From NCBI RefSeq assembly GCF_001429165.1, contig NZ_LMIR01000003.1:417327-481326 (forward strand): a DNA stretch of 64,000 nt, written 5' to 3'. The DNA is from Agromyces sp. Root81 (lineage in GTDB: Bacteria; Actinomycetota; Actinomycetes; Actinomycetales; Microbacteriaceae). Below the pieces are notes generated by a model. It saw nothing but the letters and a program-made list of their open reading frames with translations. It did no database searches and was not told the origin of the DNA. Below are positions 26,883 to 35,205 of the stretch, piece by piece. The translations under genes and the position numbers were made by a program. How positions within the stretch are numbered: the stretch's first letter is position 1; each line of letters starts with the position of its first letter.

Positions 26883-28448
26883 ATGAGCATCACCGAGACC
26901 GCTTCCTCGCCCGCATCCGCCCCCGACGTGCCACTGCTCGGACACTGGGTCGACGGCGCGCTGCGCGCGTCGACCTCGGGCCGCACGGCCCCGGTGTACA
27001 ACCCGGCCACCGGCGCCGTGCGGGCCGAGGTCGCGTTGGCCGACCAGGCCGAGATCGACGCGGCGATCGCGTCCGCGCAGGCCGGGTTCGAGGTGTGGAG
27101 CGGCTACTCGATCGCGAAGCGGCAGAACGTGATGTTCGCCTTCCGCGAGCTGCTGAACTCGCGCAAGGGCGAGCTCGCGGCCATCATCACCGCCGAGCAC
27201 GGCAAGGTCGTCTCCGACGCGATGGGCGAGATCCTGCGCGGCCAGGAGGTCGTCGAACTCGCCACCGGGTTCCCGAACCTGATCAAGGGCGCCTTCTCCG
27301 AGAACGTCTCGACCGGCATCGACGTCTACTCGCTGAAGCAGCCGCTCGGCGTGGTCGGCATCATCAGCCCGTTCAACTTCCCGGCCATGGTTCCGATGTG
27401 GTTCTTCCCCATCGCGATCGCCGCCGGCAACGCCGTGGTCCTGAAGCCGAGCGAGAAGGACCCCTCGGCGGCGCTCTGGCTCGCACAGCTCTGGAAGGAG
27501 GCCGGCCTGCCCGACGGCGTGTTCACCGTGCTGCAGGGTGACAAGCTCGCCGTCGACGGGCTCCTCACCTCGCCGGTCGTGCAGTCGATCTCGTTCGTCG
27601 GATCGACTCCGATCGCCCAGTACATCTACGAGACCGCCTCGAAGCACGGCAAGCGCGTCCAGGCGCTCGGCGGCGCCAAGAACCACATGCTCGTCCTGCC
27701 CGACGCCGACCTCGATCTCGTCGCCGACCAGGCGGTCAACGCCGGGTACGGCGCCGCCGGCGAGCGCTGCATGGCGATCTCGGTCGTGCTGGCCGTCGAG
27801 CCCGTCGCCGATGAGCTGATCGCCAAGATCAGCGAGCGCATCGCGACGCTGAAGATCGGCAACGGCGCAGGCGTCGACGGCGTCGAGCCCGACATGGGCC
27901 CGCTCATCACCGACGTGCACCGCGACAAGGTCTCCTCCTACGTCGACATCGCCGAGAACGACGGGGCGACGATCGTGGTCGACGGCCGCGGGTTCACCGT
28001 CGACGGCCACGAGGACGGCTTCTTCTTCGGCCCGACCCTGATCGACAACGTGCCGACCACCTCGCGGGCGTACACCGAGGAGATCTTCGGCCCGGTGCTC
28101 TCGATCGTTCGCGTGAACACCTACGACGAGGGTCTCGACCTGATCAACTCGGGCCAGTTCGGCAACGGCACCGCCATCTTCACCAACGACGGCGGCGCCG
28201 CACGTCGCTTCCAGAACGAGGTGCAGGTCGGCATGATCGGCATCAACGTGCCGATCCCGGTGCCCGTCGCCTACCACTCGTTCGGCGGGTGGAAGCAGTC
28301 GCTGTTCGGTGACGCGAAGGCCTACGGCACCCATGGCTTCGACTTCTTCACCCGCGAGAAGGCCGTGACCAGTCGTTGGATCGACCCGGCCACGCGCAGC
28401 GACTCCGCGCACGGCGGCATCAACCTGGGCTTCCCCCAGAACCACTGA
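26883..28448 (+). CDS. mmsA: CoA-acylating (methyl)malonate-semialdehyde dehydrogenase
   Basis: A 521-aa aldehyde dehydrogenase. ATG 26883 follows AAGGAA. Catalytic Cys lies in AGERCMAIS, and the MmsA-specific segments GGAKNHMLV and INVPIPVPVAYHSFGGWK are present; like other MmsA enzymes it has no Glu general base at the usual position. It converts malonate or methylmalonate semialdehyde with CoA and NAD+ to acetyl- or propionyl-CoA. The aminotransferase gene 24 nt downstream would supply the semialdehyde from beta-alanine or a related omega-amino acid. Confidence 0.93.
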   Translation: MSITETASSPASAPDVPLLGHWVDGALRASTSGRTAPVYNPATGAVRAEVALADQAEIDAAIASAQAGFEVWSGYSIAKRQNVMFAFRELLNSRKGELAAIITAEHGKVVSDAMGEILRGQEVVELATGFPNLIKGAFSENVSTGIDVYSLKQPLGVVGIISPFNFPAMVPMWFFPIAIAAGNAVVLKPSEKDPSAALWLAQLWKEAGLPDGVFTVLQGDKLAVDGLLTSPVVQSISFVGSTPIAQYIYETASKHGKRVQALGGAKNHMLVLPDADLDLVADQAVNAGYGAAGERCMAISVVLAVEPVADELIAKISERIATLKIGNGAGVDGVEPDMGPLITDVHRDKVSSYVDIAENDGATIVVDGRGFTVDGHEDGFFFGPTLIDNVPTTSRAYTEEIFGPVLSIVRVNTYDEGLDLINSGQFGNGTAIFTNDGGAARRFQNEVQVGMIGINVPIPVPVAYHSFGGWKQSLFGDAKAYGTHGFDFFTREKAVTSRWIDPATRSDSAHGGINLGFPQNH

Positions 28449-28471
28449 CCCGTTCTCTGAGGAGCAACCAC

Positions 28472-29884
28472 ATGACCGACACCATCACCGCCGAGACCGA
28501 GGCCGTCTACACCGACCGTTTCGGCACGGTGCATCCACTGCCCGACGCGGCAGCCGAGGCGCAGGTGCGCGCCGAGGACCGCGCGCACGTGTTCCACTCG
28601 TGGAGCGCGCAGGCGCTCATCGACCCGCTGCCGATCGCCGCAGGCGAGGGCTCGACGTTCTGGGACTACCAGGGCAACGCGTACCTCGACTTCTCGTCGC
28701 AGCTCGTGAACCTGAACCTCGGCCACCAGCACCCCGACCTCGTCGCCGCGATCCAGCAGCAGGCGGGTCGCCTCGCGACCATCCAGCCGTCGATGGCCTC
28801 GGATGTCCGCAGCGAACTCGCCCGTCGCATCGCCGAGGTCGCCCCCGGCGACCTCGACAAGGTGTTCTTCACCAACGGCGGCGCCGACGCCAACGAGTAC
28901 GCCGTGCGCATGGCCCGCGCCGTCACCGGGCGCCGCAAGGTGCTCTCGATGTACCGCAGCTACCACGGCGGCACCGCGACCGCGATCTCACTCACGGGCG
29001 ACCCGCGCCGCTGGGCGAACGAACCGTCGGACGGCTCGGTCGCGCACTTCATGGGCCCGTACGCGTACCGGTCGTCCTTCCACTCGGAGACCCCCGAGCA
29101 GGAGGCCGAGCGTGCGCTCGCCCACCTCGAGCAGCTCATCGTGCTCGAGGGCGCGAACACGATTGCCGCGATCATCATCGAGACGATCGTCGGCACCAAC
29201 GGCGTGCTCGTGCCGCCGCCCGGCTACCTGCAGGGTGTCCGTGCGCTGTGCGACAAGTACGGCATCGTCTACATCGCCGACGAGGTCATGGTCGGCTTCG
29301 GCCGCATCGGCGAGTGGTTCGCAGTGAACGCGTTCGACGTCGTGCCCGACCTCATCACCTTCGCGAAGGGCGTGAACTCGGGCTACGTGCCGCTCGGCGG
29401 CGTGGTGATCTCGCAGCGGATAGCCTCGCACTTCGACACCGTCTCGTTCCAGGGCGGACTCACGTACTCGGGCCACCCGCTCGCGTGCGCCGCCGGCGTC
29501 GCGACGTTCGAGGTGTTCGAGCGCGACGGCATCCTCGAGCGCGTGCGCGACCTCGGCGAGCGGGTCGTGGAGCCCCGCCTGCGCGAGATCACGGCGAAGC
29601 ACCCGTCGGTCGGCGAGATCCGCGGTGCAGGACTGTTCTGGGCGATCGAGCTCGTGCGCGACCCTGCCTCGCACGAGCCCCTCGTCCCGTTCAACGCAGG
29701 CGGAGCGGATGCCGCGCCGATGGCGGCCGTCGCCGCCGCCTGCAAGCAGGCCGGGCTGTGGCCGTTCATCCACTTCAATCGGATGCACGTGGCGCCGCCG
29801 CTCGTCATCACCGAGGAAGAGCTCGTTCGCGGGCTCGACATCATCGACGAGGCGCTGACCATCGCCGACGGCTACGTCGTCTGA
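28472..29884 (+). CDS. Class-III PLP aminotransferase (omega-amino acid:pyruvate type)
   Basis: A 470-aa enzyme; GAGGAG precedes ATG 28472. Fold-type I class-III motifs are clear: FTNGGADANEYAVRMAR for PLP phosphate binding, IADEVMVGFGRIGEW with the Asp contacting the PLP nitrogen, and LITFAKGVNSGYVPLG with the Schiff-base Lys. Pairing with mmsA and PucR suggests beta-alanine or taurine-like amine donors giving malonate semialdehyde or a similar product. Substrate is inferred from context only. A long imperfect palindrome follows the stop. Confidence 0.9.
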   Translation: MTDTITAETEAVYTDRFGTVHPLPDAAAEAQVRAEDRAHVFHSWSAQALIDPLPIAAGEGSTFWDYQGNAYLDFSSQLVNLNLGHQHPDLVAAIQQQAGRLATIQPSMASDVRSELARRIAEVAPGDLDKVFFTNGGADANEYAVRMARAVTGRRKVLSMYRSYHGGTATAISLTGDPRRWANEPSDGSVAHFMGPYAYRSSFHSETPEQEAERALAHLEQLIVLEGANTIAAIIIETIVGTNGVLVPPPGYLQGVRALCDKYGIVYIADEVMVGFGRIGEWFAVNAFDVVPDLITFAKGVNSGYVPLGGVVISQRIASHFDTVSFQGGLTYSGHPLACAAGVATFEVFERDGILERVRDLGERVVEPRLREITAKHPSVGEIRGAGLFWAIELVRDPASHEPLVPFNAGGADAAPMAAVAAACKQAGLWPFIHFNRMHVAPPLVITEEELVRGLDIIDEALTIADGYVV

Positions 29885-29913
29885 CGCGTTCTCGCTGAGG
29901 AACGACCTGCTTG

Positions 29914-29973
29914 ATGCAGGGGATCCTGCGGCACAGGGGCTCACTGGCCCCTGTGACCCGGGATCCCCTGCAT
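29914..29973. terminator. 60-nt two-tier hairpin after the aminotransferase
   Basis: Outer arms ATGCAGGGGATCC (29914-29926) and its exact complement (29961-29973), a 5/5 internal loop, then inner arms CACAGGGGC and GCCCCTGTG around a 6-nt loop. TTTCGTCGTTTCG follows. It probably terminates the mmsA operon. The two 13-bp outer arms are unusually long. Confidence 0.7.
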
Positions 29974-30038
29974 TTCGTCGTTTCGGGGCGCTCGAGACCC
30001 GGAAGCGGATGCTGCGGGCCCGGCACGACCCGGTCGGC

Positions 30039-30044
30039 TAGCCT
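30039..30044 (+). promoter_or_regulatory. -10 box, leaderless amine oxidase gene
   Basis: TAGCCT ends 7 nt before the ATG at 30052; no ribosome site is present, so the transcript is probably leaderless. Confidence 0.5.
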
Positions 30045-30051
30045 GAATCCC

Positions 30052-31548
30052 ATGGACTCACGGGCGGCGCCCGGCGGCATCGGCCGGCGAACCTTCATCG
30101 CCGCCTCGCTCTCCGGCATCGCGACGCTCGCGCTCGCGAGCTGCACCTGGCCCGAGCCGAGCCCGAGCCCGCCGCCCACGACGGCGCCTCCGACCACCAC
30201 CGCCCCGCCCGCACCGACGAACGGCGTCCCGCTGCCGAAGGCGATCCGCCGTTCGCGCTGGGGCGCCGACCCGTTCGCGCGCGGCGCGTTCAGCTTCGAC
30301 TCGGTCGGCAGTACGGCCGAGCTCAGGCAGGCGCTCGCCGAGCCCGTGGGCGAGCGCCTCTTCATCGCGGGTGAGGCGACCGACCCCGACCGGCCCGGCA
30401 CCCTCGAGGGCGCCCGCGCTTCCGGCGCGCGTGCCGCCGCCGGCATCACGCGGCTCGGCGATCCCGGCGAACGGGTGGCCGTCATCGGCGCGGGACTCGC
30501 CGGACTGACCGCGGCCCGCGATCTCGTCGACGCCGGCTTCGAGGTCGTCGTGATCGAGGCGCGCGACCGGCTCGGCGGCCGAATCCAGAGCGTCGACGCC
30601 ACAGGCTTCGACGCCCCGATCGAGTTGGGGGCCGTCTTCACGGGCGACGACGCCGCCGTGGTCGACGCGCTGCACGAGGCATCCGTCGACACCGTTCCCT
30701 TCGTCCCCGAGGTCTCGGCGACGACGCCCGAGGGCCTCCGCGTCCCGATCCCCGCGACGGGCCCCGACGCCATCGCGACCGCGCAGCAGTGGGCGGCCAC
30801 CCAGCCCCGCGACGTGTCGCTCGCGACCGCCCTCACCGCATCGGGGGCGACGCCGCTCTCGGCCGTGCCCGATGATTCGGGCGTGAGCCCCGCCGACTGG
30901 CTCGCGCACACCATCAACAGCGGCGTGGCGCCCTCGACGGGCGCGATCACCTCGGTCATCTCGGCCGCCGGCTACGACCCCGAGCGTCTCGACGACGTCG
31001 GAGCGCTCGTCACCGGGCGGCTCTCCGACTACGTCGACACGCTCGCCGAGCCGCTCGACATCGCCGTGTCGAGCGTCGTCACGCACATCGCGTACACCGA
31101 TCGCCGGGTCAGCCTCCGGCTCGACTCGGGCGAGTCCCTCACCGTCGATCGCGCCGTGGTCACGGTGCCGCTCGGCGTGCTGAAGACCGACACGGTGCGA
31201 TTCAGCCCGGCGCTGCCGCTCATGCACCAGCGTGCGATCTCGCTGCTCGGCATGGGCGTGGTCGACACGGTCTGGCTGCGCTTCGACGACGCGTTCTGGC
31301 GAGCGGATGCCTCCGGCGAAGCGGATGCCGCGGGCGACGAGCCGACCCCGATCCCGAACGTCCTCACCGTCGTCGGCGCGTCCTCCCCGGTCGCCACCTG
31401 GATCGATGCGGGCCTCGAGTCCGGCGAGCCGATCCTGCTCGGCCTCATCGCTGCAGTGCAGGCGACTCGGCTCGAAGCGCTCGACGATCCGTCGTTCCAG
31501 GCCGAGGTGCTCGATGCGCTCGCGCCCTTCGCCACAGCATCCGGTTGA
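30052..31548 (+). CDS. Exported flavin amine oxidase, apparently circularly permuted
   Basis: A 498-aa Tat-type lipoprotein: twin Arg in IGRRTFIAAS (10-19) and lipobox ALASC (Cys31), then a Pro/Thr linker (33-58). Residues 62-133 (RWGADPFARGAFSF, RLFIAGEATD, PGTLEGARASGARAA) match the segment that normally ends flavin monoamine/polyamine oxidases. Only after it comes the FAD Rossmann motif VIGAGLAGL (GAGLAG 146-151), EARDRLGGR, and VTVPLGVLK (360-368). The protein then stops where that C-terminal segment would usually start. It should oxidise amines outside the membrane if functional. The conserved active-site Lys before the FxxxFW segment appears as Thr (VVDTVWLRF). Leaderless start. It overlaps the next gene tail to tail. 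Confidence 0.85.
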   Translation: MDSRAAPGGIGRRTFIAASLSGIATLALASCTWPEPSPSPPPTTAPPTTTAPPAPTNGVPLPKAIRRSRWGADPFARGAFSFDSVGSTAELRQALAEPVGERLFIAGEATDPDRPGTLEGARASGARAAAGITRLGDPGERVAVIGAGLAGLTAARDLVDAGFEVVVIEARDRLGGRIQSVDATGFDAPIELGAVFTGDDAAVVDALHEASVDTVPFVPEVSATTPEGLRVPIPATGPDAIATAQQWAATQPRDVSLATALTASGATPLSAVPDDSGVSPADWLAHTINSGVAPSTGAITSVISAAGYDPERLDDVGALVTGRLSDYVDTLAEPLDIAVSSVVTHIAYTDRRVSLRLDSGESLTVDRAVVTVPLGVLKTDTVRFSPALPLMHQRAISLLGMGVVDTVWLRFDDAFWRADASGEADAAGDEPTPIPNVLTVVGASSPVATWIDAGLESGEPILLGLIAAVQATRLEALDDPSFQAEVLDALAPFATASG

Positions 31549-32203
31549 TCGCGACGAGCCCCGCCGTCAGGGACACGAAGATCACGAGCACGAGCAGGCA
31601 GTAGAGGGCGACGCCGACCGGCCCGCCGACCTGCGCCTCGTCGAGGAAGAAGTACGGGTACCAGCCGATGTCCGCACCGCGGAACAGGGTGTAGACGAGC
31701 CAGATCGACGGGAAGACGAGCACCCAGCCGACCGTCGACCACGGCACGCGGGGGTTCACGGCCATGATGCTGTCGACCGTCCAGGCGATGAGGGCGAGCG
31801 CGGGCACGATGAAGTGCAGCACGGTGTCGGACCACGGCACCTCCATGCGGTAGTCGCGGGTCGAGGCCTGCGCGACGATGATGCCGAAGACGATGCCCGA
31901 GACGAGCACGTACACCGTGACCATCGTGCGGAGGACGCCGAGCCACACCGGATCGCGCGGCGTCAACAGCGCGAACGCCGCCGCGATGCCGAGCGTCACG
32001 ACCGCGGCGAACGCGGACTGCACGGTGAAGTAGCTGAAGAAGTTCGCGGTCGCGAAGAACCGGAACCCGAGCACGTACTGGAAGTTGCCGATGAGGGCGA
32101 CGACCTCGAGCACCGCGATGAGCACCCGGAAGACGCCGAGCCATCGCCGGGCGAGCTGCACCCGAGGCACCTCGTCAGCGCTGGTGCGTCGCGAGCCGGG
32201 CAT
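31445..32203 (-). CDS. Pr6Pr-family membrane protein
   Basis: A 252-aa protein with about six transmembrane helices. NFFSYFTVQS and the later FPSIWLVYTLFRGADIGWYPYFFLD are characteristic of the Pr6Pr (FAR-17a/AIG1-like) family, whose function in bacteria is unknown. The hydrophilic C-terminal tail (about 30 residues, Arg-rich) is encoded inside the 3' end of the convergent amine oxidase gene, with a 104-bp overlap. A TAGCGT -10 box lies 6 nt before the ATG, indicating a leaderless transcript. Confidence 0.88.
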   Translation of the reverse strand: MPGSRRTSADEVPRVQLARRWLGVFRVLIAVLEVVALIGNFQYVLGFRFFATANFFSYFTVQSAFAAVVTLGIAAAFALLTPRDPVWLGVLRTMVTVYVLVSGIVFGIIVAQASTRDYRMEVPWSDTVLHFIVPALALIAWTVDSIMAVNPRVPWSTVGWVLVFPSIWLVYTLFRGADIGWYPYFFLDEAQVGGPVGVALYCLLVLVIFVSLTAGLVAINRMLWRRARAHRAPRPGTTDRRALRAESPALQR

Positions 32204-32209
32204 GCTTCA

Positions 32210-32215
32210 ACGCTA
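32210..32215 (-). promoter_or_regulatory. -10 box, leaderless Pr6Pr gene
   Basis: TAGCGT on the minus strand, 6 nt before the ATG at 32203. Confidence 0.45.
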
Positions 32216-32278
32216 GCCGCCCCGACCCGGAGAGCAGCGGTGGACGGCGGCGAACCGGGATGAACCGAGCGCGCCGCC

Positions 32279-33079
32279 TCAGTCGAGCGGGCGCAGGATC
32301 CGGTCGAGGAACCGCCGGGTGCGCTCGTGCGTCGGTTTCGTGAAGATCGTGCCGGGTTCGCCGCGTTCGACCACGACGCCGCCGTCCATGAAGAGCACCT
32401 CGTCGGCCGCCTGCCGCGCGAAGCTCAGCTCGTGGGTGACGACGACCATGGTCCATCCCTCGTCGGCGAGCTCCTTGATGACCTGCAGCACCTCCCCCAC
32501 GAGTTCGGGGTCGAGCGCGCTCGTCGGCTCGTCGAAGAGCAGCAGCTGCGGCTTCAGGGCGAGGGCCCGCACGATGCCGACGCGCTGCTGCTGCCCGCCC
32601 GACAGCTCGAACGGGTAGGCGTCGCGCTTCTCCGCAAGGCCCACCCGGTCGAGCAGGGCGGATGCCTCGGCGACCGCCTGCGCCTTCGGCACCCGCTGCA
32701 CGCGCACCGGCCCCTCGATGACGTTCTCGATGACCGTCATATGCGGGAAGAGGTTGTGCTGCTGGAAGACCATCGCCGAGCGGTCGCGGAGCGCGAAGCG
32801 CTGGGCCTTCGGAACCGGGGCGGCGAAGTCGACGACGGGCCCGCCGGCGAAGTCGATCGTGCCGGCGTCGGGCGTCTCGAGTCCGTTGAGCGAGCGCAGC
32901 ACGGTCGTCTTGCCCGAGCCGCTCGGCCCGATGAGCACGACGACCTCGCCGCGCCGCACCTCGAGGTCGATCGAGCGCAGCACCTCGTTGTCGCCGAACG
33001 ACTTGCGGATTCCCCGTGCCGCGAGCAGCACGGAGTCGTCGGGCGCCGCGGCAGGGGCCAGCGGATCAGTGGGCGACAT
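32279..33079 (-). CDS. Polar amino-acid (cystine-like) ABC transporter ATP-binding protein
   Basis: A 266-aa ATPase from ATG 33079, inside the end of the permease gene (14-nt overlap). Walker [22 protein letters not shown], signature [14 protein letters not shown] and Walker [15 protein letters not shown] match the GlnQ/HisP/TcyC group. It is the last gene of a leftward binding protein-permease-ATPase operon. Confidence 0.93.
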   Translation of the reverse strand: MSPTDPLAPAAAPDDSVLLAARGIRKSFGDNEVLRSIDLEVRRGEVVVLIGPSGSGKTTVLRSLNGLETPDAGTIDFAGGPVVDFAAPVPKAQRFALRDRSAMVFQQHNLFPHMTVIENVIEGPVRVQRVPKAQAVAEASALLDRVGLAEKRDAYPFELSGGQQQRVGIVRALALKPQLLLFDEPTSALDPELVGEVLQVIKELADEGWTMVVVTHELSFARQAADEVLFMDGGVVVERGEPGTIFTKPTHERTRRFLDRILRPLD

Positions 33080-33728
33080 AGCGGTCCAACCTCTTCTCGA
33101 GAACACCCTGCCCGCTCGAGAGCACGAGGCAGAAGAGCCAGTAGATGAGTGCCGCCTCGAGGTAGAGCAGCATGAACTCCTGGCTGAAGGCGGCGATCTC
33201 CTGCGACACCCGGAACAGCTCGGTCACGAGGATGAGCGAGGCGAGCGAGGTGTCCTTCACGAGCGAGATGAAGGTGTTCGACAGCGGCGGCACCGAGACT
33301 CGGGCGGCCTGCGGCAGGATGACGCGGCGCAGCGTCGTGGCGTGCGACATGCCGATCGTGTACCCGGCCTCCCACTGCCCCTTCGGCACCGAGAGGATCG
33401 CCGCGCGGATCACCTCGGCGCCGTACCCGCCGACGTTGAGGGAGAACGCGATGATCGCGCTCGGCCACGGGTCGATGACGAGTCCGACCGAGGGCAGTCC
33501 GTAGAAGATCACGAACAACTGCACGAGGAGGGGCGTGCCACGGATCACCGAGATGTAGAACCGTGCAATGCCCGAGACCACCCGGTTCTTCGACAACCGC
33601 ATGAGCGCGGTGCCGAGTGCGAGCACGAGACCGATCGCGAATGAGGCGAGGGCGAGCGGAATGGTGCCGCTCACCCCGCCCCACACGATCGGCCAGAAGG
33701 AATCGAGGAACAGCTGCCAGCCGCTCAT
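33066..33728 (-). CDS. Polar amino-acid ABC transporter permease
   Basis: A 220-aa HisM/TcyB-type permease with about five transmembrane helices and the EAA-type loop around [37 protein letters not shown] is the family's N-terminal hallmark. A single permease gene implies a homodimeric channel. Confidence 0.93.
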   Translation of the reverse strand: MSGWQLFLDSFWPIVWGGVSGTIPLALASFAIGLVLALGTALMRLSKNRVVSGIARFYISVIRGTPLLVQLFVIFYGLPSVGLVIDPWPSAIIAFSLNVGGYGAEVIRAAILSVPKGQWEAGYTIGMSHATTLRRVILPQAARVSVPPLSNTFISLVKDTSLASLILVTELFRVSQEIAAFSQEFMLLYLEAALIYWLFCLVLSSGQGVLEKRLDRYVAH

Positions 33729-33761
33729 CGCCTCACCGCCTTCGTCTGTTGCAGGACGAGG

Positions 33762-34580
33762 CTACTCGGAGACGTCGGCGCCGAAGTACTTCTCGCCGAG
33801 TTCGGCGAGCACACCCTCGGCGCGGAGCTCGGCGAGGGCCGCGTCGACCGCGGCGACGAGATCCTTCTTGTCCTTCGTGAAGGTGAGGGCGCTGAGCGAG
33901 GGGTCGTCGGTCTCCGCCGCGACCTCGATGCCCGACTGGCCGTTGGTGTTCACGAAGTCGAGGTAGGTGAGCTTGTCGTTGACGGTCGCGTCGACCCGGC
34001 CCTGCTGCAGCAGCGCCACGGCCTGCGCCCAGCCCTCCACGGCCTCGACGTTGGCACCCGACTCCTGCGCGAGCGTGTACCAGTTGCTCGTGAGCGACTG
34101 CGCGGTGGTCTTGCCGGCGAGGTCGTCGAAGCTCGAGATCGAGGAGTCGCCCTCCTTCACGACGATGACGCCCGGCGAGACGGTGTACGGCTCGCTGAAG
34201 AGGTACTGCTCCTCGCGCTCGGGGTTGATCGACACCTGGTTCGCGATGACGTCGAACCGGCTCGCGTCGAGGCCCGCGAAGATCGCGTCCCACTGGGTCT
34301 CCTGGAACTCGACCTCGAGGCCGAGCTTGTCGGCGACCGCCTCGGCCAGCTCGACGTCGTAGCCGACGAGGTCGCCGGATCCGTCTTCGTGGAAGCTGAA
34401 CGGACGGTACGTGCCCTCGGTCGCGACCGTGAGCGTTCCGGCCTTGACGAGTCCGAACTCGTTGTCGGTCGCTGCTTCGCTCGACGCAGGCGCTCCGCTC
34501 GAGCAGGCGGCGAGGGCGACGACGGCGACGGATGCGGCGGCCAGGCCGAGCAGGGTGCGGACGCGGGGTGCGCGAGACAT
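33762..34580 (-). CDS. Amino-acid ABC transporter substrate-binding lipoprotein (cystine-like)
   Basis: A 272-aa SBP_bac_3 protein with signal peptide and lipobox LAAC (Cys26). The ligand-binding core shows GTYRPFSFHEDGSGDLVGYDVELAEAV and FDVIANQVSINPER; the Asn-Gln-Val stretch resembles cystine-binding proteins (TcyA/FliY). First gene of the operon with permease and ATPase. The amino acid is inferred, not proven. Confidence 0.9.
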   Translation of the reverse strand: MSRAPRVRTLLGLAAASVAVVALAACSSGAPASSEAATDNEFGLVKAGTLTVATEGTYRPFSFHEDGSGDLVGYDVELAEAVADKLGLEVEFQETQWDAIFAGLDASRFDVIANQVSINPEREEQYLFSEPYTVSPGVIVVKEGDSSISSFDDLAGKTTAQSLTSNWYTLAQESGANVEAVEGWAQAVALLQQGRVDATVNDKLTYLDFVNTNGQSGIEVAAETDDPSLSALTFTKDKKDLVAAVDAALAELRAEGVLAELGEKYFGADVSE

Positions 34581-34734
34581 GTGGAGCTCCGTTCGTGGGG
34601 AGTGCTGAGCGGCGACGTGGTGCCGTGCCGCGTGGTCGAGTCCATCACGGCCTCGCCCCGAGAGGAAAACGGCGTTACCCCGCGTTTCATTCCCACAGCC
34701 GAAACGGCTACTCGGGAGCGAGGGAGGCAGTAAG

Positions 34735-34762
34735 TTGACAGATCCTCAGATATGAGTAGCGT
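34735..34762 (+). promoter_or_regulatory. Sigma-70-type promoter
   Basis: TTGACA (34735-34740), 16-bp spacer, TAGCGT (34757-34762), about 50 nt before the start of the secreted protein gene. This is the best consensus promoter I see in the window. Confidence 0.65.
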
Positions 34763-34811
34763 CGGTGACGGTGGACATTCTGCTGTTTCCGATGCTGCAA
34801 ACGGAGGAATC

Positions 34812-35186
34812 ATGTTCAAGAAGGCACTCGCCGCGGCCGGTCTGGTCGTGGCATTCGTGTTCGTCCCGACCGCCGCGAATGCGCTGGACTGTATCAACGT
34901 CAGCAAGCCGCCGGCGGCGTGCGGCGCCGTCTGCACCGACGGCCCCATCATCGACGGGAACTGGGCATGGCTGCCCAGCGTCTTCCCCGGCGCCGACGAG
35001 GTGTGGGCGTTCGTGCCGCCGGGCACGGTCCAAGGGTTCGGCCTTCCCGGCGAGAAGGGCAACTACCAGAACGGCGAGGGCTTCGCCCTGCTGGTGAACG
35101 CCATCTGCGACTCGCAGGGTTCGGTGTTGGTGCACCGCCAGACCGAGCACGGCATCCAGCTCGGGGAAGGGTGCGCGGCTCCCTGA
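34812..35186 (+). CDS. Small secreted Cys-containing protein
   Basis: A 124-aa protein from ATG 34812, which has GGAGGA 4 nt upstream. A signal peptide (about residues 1-24, FKKALAAAGLVVAFVFVPTAANA) leads to a mature region of about 100 residues with five Cys (in LDCI, AACGAVC, AICDS, EGCAA), compatible with two disulphides. No membrane anchor. No family recognised. It stands alone between divergent and convergent neighbours. Confidence 0.75.
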   Translation: MFKKALAAAGLVVAFVFVPTAANALDCINVSKPPAACGAVCTDGPIIDGNWAWLPSVFPGADEVWAFVPPGTVQGFGLPGEKGNYQNGEGFALLVNAICDSQGSVLVHRQTEHGIQLGEGCAAP

Positions 35187-35205
35187 TCGAGCGGGTCCCC
35201 GACGG

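Noticed and set aside
31445..31548. Amine oxidase as a simple 3'-truncated pseudogene
   Set aside because: The missing C-terminal motifs are present, in order and in frame, at the N-terminus, so loss by truncation alone does not explain the sequence.
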